Source: Aldrovandia affinis
Taxonomy: Eukaryota; Chordata; Actinopteri; Notacanthiformes; Halosauridae
Reading direction: 5' to 3'
Assembly: GCA_029706075.1 (NCBI GenBank)
Contig: JAINUG010000197.1
Span: forward strand, 1,155,009 to 1,219,008
Length of the DNA stretch: 64,000 nucleotides
A model generated the notes under the pieces. It was not told the origin of the DNA. It worked only from the letters and a program-made list of their open reading frames with translations, and searched no databases. Below, one piece after another: positions 58,976 through 64,000 of this stretch (within the stretch, counting starts at the first letter, position 1; each line of letters begins with the position of its first letter). The translations under genes were made by a program, and so were the position numbers.

Positions 58976-60909
58976 GGCATGTGTTTTTGCTGGGTTTTTA
59001 GGCCACAAATGGCAGTCAGGAAAAATAAAACAAAGGATTATTTAGTTTTCCTTTCACAAGGGAGAATTATTAGCCAAAAGTAGTATTCATTAAAAATATC
59101 TGTTATTATTGTAGTTTATCTTTTTTAGATAATAATTATGGTTTATTATAAAGCAATTGCAAGTCATTACAGTGCGATTCGTTTTTTCAACCTTGACATT
59201 AGCTGGTCCTTTAAATATAGAAAGAGATGATAGTATGATATACCACCTATGAACTCTGAATTTTAAAATATTTCCAAAAGATATTGTTCTAAATGTATTT
59301 ATTGCTCACTCTCCTATATATTAGCAATAATCTGAAAACAATGTAGGTAAGTATGTGTTGTGGCACCGTGTGTTGTATGGAAACATGTATTGAAGTCTAT
59401 GAGGGAGTTTATTTTTATTTGAAATCTCAAGGTAGGATATCCTGTTAACTCTTACCACTTACCTGTCCTATTTACTCGTAATGTATTATGCCAACTCTGC
59501 TAACCATATCTATACTTGACCCTATTCACCATTACCATGAAACACATACCAAACCTTGCTACAGTATTAGCCCTGATATTTAATACAAATATTACAAACG
59601 TATTTCACAAATATCTGGGGTAGAATAAACTGTATAAACTGTATAAACTGGTAAAAACTTGCTCATAAGACCTGCTTAAACATATGTGTTACCATTTATA
59701 ATGGAATAGTTTGCATTAAATGCTTTCCTAAAGGGTACAGCAATATTGTTCAACGTGGAGTTTGAACATTGACATCCAACGCTAAAGGCCTATAACCCCA
59801 ATCTCCCACACAGCCTTAGGAGAGGGTGATGTGTTTGGACTTGATGTGAAACCTCGTTATGACAGATGTCTGCCACAGAGATGGCCCAAGCACACAGGCA
59901 CATGGCAGACTAGGAATGAGCTGGTAACCGTCTCACTGAATGCTGCGAGGCCAATCCTCAGAGAGTGGGGTGGAAAGGTAACAGAAGATGTGGTTATATA
60001 AGCCCATTACCTTCAACCTGCACTTAGATTCCAGACAGAATTAATACGTAATTATTATGCATATTTACACACAAAAATGTTCCTTTTGCCTGGGTCCAGA
60101 CTGTGGAGAGAGCCTCTTTATGGGAGATGAAAGGTTATTTTCTGCTTTGCTTCAGTCCTGTGCTCCTATTTTTAGCCCTTTTTTTACCACCCCTGATTCA
60201 AGTTAACATCAAATAGCTGCTACAAAAGGCTTGGACAGAGACACAGTGAATTACATTTGTGTGGCAGAGGCAAAGGAATTGATATAAGATCTCCCTCTAG
60301 CCCGCAATGCTTTTATCATCTGGTAACAATGTGGCAGTGGCATCATTGCCGTCCCCAGCGCTGTCAACCTAACCAATTTAACCACAGTGAGTGCTTAGTG
60401 TTTACACACACTTTCTCTGCCAGGTTCAGAAAAAATAATCAACACAACAACAAAAACAACAACAATTAAAACAGGAAGTGACCGTGGGGGATGGCCACAT
60501 TAGAAGAGCTGGTGAGTGTTGGCTAAAGCAGGAGCGTTTCCCTGTGTAATGATTGTGGAGGCAGGTGGGGTGGTGGGATGGGACACTCTTTTCCCTGCAC
60601 TCTGAGCCAAAAACACTGCGGGGGGCCCAGGGCAGCCAGTCTGACCACTTTCTCCCTCTGTGCTGAACTACAATCTGCCATCCTAATGAGAGTCCACTGC
60701 AGATACACATCATCACACCACGACAGAGGAGAGAATCACACACAGCTACTGTACAGAGTCAGGCTTCCTCTCAATATCCTCAATATCCAAACCACTTTTT
60801 AAACTTTCTGTCCATTCATTTAATATGCCAATACCTAATCTACAGCTGCACACAATGGAATTGCAGATCACACTATCAAACAACTTCCCAGATAGGCTTA
60901 AATAACATG

Positions 60910-60910
<1 letters not shown>

Positions 60911-60982
<72 letters not shown>
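60911..60982. repeat. (CA)n microsatellite, 72 bases
   Basis: A pure CA array, the longest simple repeat in the window. Confidence 0.95.
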
Positions 60983-60987
<5 letters not shown>

Positions 60988-61578
60988 ACCTACTGTATAC
61001 TCAACAGATTCAGTGCCAGACCAGGTGTGAACCCATTTCTAGACTCAAAGCCAAATAAGTCCCCTGCCAATCAGTAATCTCTTCTAAATACAGATCCACA
61101 TGGATTGTAACAACCCCAACCCCACTAATGTCTGAACGCTTTACCTTCAGAGTTGAGTTTTACAGTAAGAAGAGTTGTCAGACTGTCTCTCAAACAATTG
61201 AAACCAGTCTCAGTGGTGGAATAAAAAATTGAGACATGCCTCGTACGACACGTCAGCCGTTTCCAGCAATCCTCCTCCTCCACTCCTGAACTCTGTGTGA
61301 TGATATGAAAGGAGTGGGGCTAATGGCAGAGCCCCTGCTCAAATCAGAAGAAGCCAAATCATCATTCAGCAACCTCCCAAAATATTTCAACCACCCTCAC
61401 AAAGTGACAAGTGTCCATAGACTCCCAGCTAATGCCTGACTGTATGCATATCTGTCATTTCCCAACCATACTTTCTGTACTTTGTACTGTTTGTTTCTGA
61501 CTATCCATAGAGACTATTCTATGGACGACTTTGATCTCATATACCAGCGGCGTTGTGTACCAGAAGCTGCTCATTTCT

Positions 61579-61955
61579 AATGCGGTGCAAACCTTCCTTC
61601 ATCATATTGAAGAAAATAACAATTAAAATGTCTAGGGGACTTTCCTTGAATTATTTGCTGGTAAACAAACCCTTTTATTCAGGATTGGGGTGATCAATGC
61701 AAAAGTGTGCCCTCCAGTCATAAGTGTAAAATTAAAATACAACTGTAGGTCCTACCAGTCACTATGAAACGCTGCGCTCTCTTGGGAGTTGTAGTTCAAT
61801 AGTAATTTAGACGTCTTACTGCAATGGTGAATGCTTGATTCCTTAATTAAAAGGGTTGATTAACAGCAAATAATTCAAAGAACAGCCCCCAAGCATTTTT
61901 TCTGTGTTTTAATTGCTACTTTCTTCAATATGATGAAGGAAAGTGCGTCCCATTG
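61579..61955. mobile_element. foldback element with arms over 100 bases
   Basis: The left arm (from 61579) has ccttccttcatcatattgaa, gaaaataacaattaaaa, then ttgaattatttgctggtaaa, caaacccttttatt. The right arm (61830-61955) read inverted has ctttccttcatcatattgaa, gaaagtagcaattaaaa, then ttgaattatttgctgttaat, caacccttttaatt. The centre is about 150 bases. No open frame. It is probably a MITE or foldback transposon of unnamed family. Confidence 0.75.
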
Positions 61956-63572
61956 AAAATTAATGGCTTCGAAATTCAGTTTCATCCCAGAAGTTACGCA
62001 ACTTCAGTTTCCATTTTCCCAGCGTAATGCAGAATGAAAAGAGGCTTTAGAAGAAGTGTGTGCTCGTGTGTGCACCCTCTGGAATAAATGTAGGATGTTG
62101 CAGCAATGGGACAGGCCTACATATGATTAATTCCAAATTTGTGGAGAAAAAAGCCGCCAGACTTATAACAACCAGAGGGTGTTACCATCGCAGCAATGCT
62201 GAAATTCAGATATTAGCCTAGGAGCTATTTAGGGTCAGAGTACTGTCTGTATAATTTTCTGAAAGACAGTGTTCAGGCATGCTTGCCTGAATGAACAGAG
62301 CCGTTGTTGGAAGGTGCTTGATATCTGAAATGATATATGCAAGGAAAAACTCACTGAGGAGACTGTCTGAAAAACTGGAAAATTCTGTGCATAATTTTCC
62401 AATTATTAATATAAATAATTGTGCTGGCTGTTTCTGAACTTAAAGATACAAATCAACACAGTATTTATGACCTGATCCAGTCCATTCTCACTGCTCAATG
62501 TTGCGTGTTATTCCTTTACCACTGAAGGTCAGTTAAATCCTCAAAAATATGAGTTTAAAATGGTGAGCGATGGCAGGGGGAACAGAAGAGGAGTGTGTCT
62601 GTACCACAGTGTCAACACATGGTGACTTTATTTGCGCTGAGCGAACTCTCCCTCGCGGATATCTGTGACTCACTGTGTGAGGCTAAACGACTCCATTGGT
62701 TGTCACAGCATTCACCACAACCCCTCATCACTGCCGGCCACCGGAGGGGTCAGGAGTTCAGATGGACTGCAGAGGACCCCAGAAGGGAAGGGAAACTGTG
62801 GAAGAGCTTAAAATGTGCCCCCAACCTGGAAAAAAAACAAGAGAAGACCCCCCCAACACACACACATACACTCTCCCCTGTCACCCACATCTCTATTGGC
62901 CTTCTGTCTCTCACACAATCACCAAGGAGACAAAGAGTGAGCCCTCACGAGGGGGCCTTTCTGGGGGATTAGACTGCCTTTGTTGGCAAAATACAAATTA
63001 CAAGTCTTTTAGCGTGGTCTCCTCCCTCTCGGCTGGGCAGGCAGGGGGTGGGGGCGGGAGTAATCTGAATGGGGGATGGTCGTTTAGGCTTTATTATCTA
63101 CATATCCACGGAGAGACCATGGAACGCAGGCGTAATTATGAGTCATTTTCAGAAGGGCCTGTCTTTTTGGAGTTCTTAATTAAAATTGTCAACTGTTTTC
63201 TGGCACTTGAAGACTGATGCTGAAGACAAGGCTTTAGCGCAAATGAACCTCTAGATTTCTAGATGAGCCTGATTAACTCCAGAGAGGTGCTGTTCTTGGG
63301 GAGTTTGTTAGCATCCATGCCTTTAAATCCACTGGTTATATTTCTTATTCATTTGAGCACAGGGTAGGTCAGGGTCACAGCTGTATTGGGGAGGAGAATA
63401 TCACTTCGGTCCAACTCATGCCTTACTGCTGAATTTATACCCTCACCTCAACCCTAGTTCACAACACATTTTTATAAGAGGACAATGGGTGGTGCACATC
63501 CAGACATCAATTATACCTCCTATTATTTAGAACAAATCAGCTGCTAGGACTGCAACAAAAACGATATACCGT

Positions 63573-63762
63573 GGCCTGGATTGACTCAACATTTGTCCCT
63601 AACTTTGACTCACAAGTAGAAGCTAGTCTTTATTTTTGCTAGCGTTAACAAAATTAACAAAAAATGAGAAAAAATTAACTTGCTAAACTGTGTTTGTAAA
63701 GAAAAAAACAAACCCTTGCACTTATTTTTAAGTTAAGCACAAATATTGATTGAATCCCTGCC
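63573..63762. mobile_element. palindromic MITE-like element, complete but diverged copy
   Basis: The left end is ggcctggattgactcaacat, ttgtccctaactttgactca. The right end is gcacaaatattgattgaatc, cctgcc. The same central words (aacttgctaaactgtgtttg) occur as in the other copies. Confidence 0.75.
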
Positions 63763-64000
63763 TTTTGGGTATTGAAGAAGTGAGATTGACACTGGTACAC
63801 AAGTCCTGCAGGGCTGGCTAGGTCAGACTGTACGAATAGACTCAAGAGCAGCTTAGTGGGGGGAGAGGGGAGGGGTCACTAACACAGCCAGTATTCAATG
63901 AAGAGTGAGATGTCAAGAGTGGACAGCCTCTTTAGTGTGTCACCACCCTGCTTTGTTCCTAGAGGGGGCAAAGGTCAAGCTGGAGGCAACTGACCAACAC

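Larger units (their letters stand above)
51401..64000. other. upstream region without recognisable genes
   Basis: The sequence is AT-rich with TA arrays (52770-52803), SINEs, palindromic elements, a CA array and a foldback repeat, each listed separately. The longer open frames (for example 62595-62972 and 62696-63217) have low-complexity or repeat-like translations, with no conserved domain or splice structure that I can recognise. The stretches 53700-55450, 57000-58300, 59000-60850 and 62000-63500 hold nothing I can assign, apart from a possible conserved block near 63000-63240. Confidence 0.5.

Noticed and set aside
60746..60979. Open frames of alternating Cys-Val or Thr-His residues over CA/TG arrays (also near 13199-13425 and 37716-38079)
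   Set aside because: Simple-repeat translations, not genes.
62696..63217. 173-codon plus-strand open frame, with an overlapping 125-codon frame at 62595-62972
   Set aside because: The translation is Pro/His/Thr-rich with simple-sequence stretches. It has no domain, no splice-site context and a competing frame over the same bases.
1..64000. A previously undescribed gene system
   Set aside because: The window holds part of one conserved receptor gene plus ordinary fish repeats. The unusual points are the frame breaks, the copied splice donor and the palindromic repeat family, not a new system.

Overview
The window looks like an intron-rich vertebrate chromosome segment, most likely from a ray-finned (teleost) fish. 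The support is long introns, many CA/TG microsatellites, DANA/Mermaid-like and other tRNA-headed SINEs, hAT and Tc1/mariner relics, and exons that encode a clear fibroblast growth factor receptor. The species cannot be named from the sequence alone.

One gene is recognisable: the 5' part of fgfr3, on the minus strand, reading from high to low coordinates. In transcript order I place: a tentative non-coding exon 1 (about 49.2 to 48.5 kb, inside a CpG-rich patch); exon 2 with the start codon and signal peptide (41017-40816); Ig domain D1 (30454-30198); the acid box (25025-24972); D2 in two exons (13606-13437 and 5788-5665); the first half of D3, IIIa (4989-4800); the alternative second halves IIIb (2782-2638) and IIIc (1551-1407); and the first 33 bases of the transmembrane exon (33-1). 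Most of the transmembrane exon and the whole kinase lie outside the window. The paralogue call rests on FGFR3-type residues in D2 ([12 protein letters not shown]), the SSGDDED acid box, the IIIa residues [20 protein letters not shown] and an FGFR3-like IIIb exon.

Two of these exons are each one base short of what splice phase requires. D1 is 257 instead of 258 bases and IIIa is 190 instead of 191. In IIIa the shortfall is in a C run. As given, the sequence cannot encode full-length receptor. Homopolymer errors in the assembly are the simplest explanation, but real lesions or a decaying copy are possible. Splicing signals of interest are a cluster of GCATG (RBFOX-type) motifs between IIIb and IIIc, a long pyrimidine tract before IIIc, and a tandem duplication that copies the exon 2 donor site 78 bases (26 open codons) downstream.

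The introns hold the transposon content. An internally deleted hAT element (15806-17281) has a perfect 8-bp target duplication. A dead Tc1-like element (17648-19370) has a SINE nested inside it. There are SINEs of at least three types, a hAT-type MITE just upstream of the candidate exon 1, and a multi-copy palindromic element family (about 39.5, 43.8, 56.2, 56.8 and 63.6 kb). Minisatellites and dinucleotide arrays are also common. From about 51.4 kb to the end I find repeats and unassigned non-coding sequence, but no exon of a neighbouring gene.
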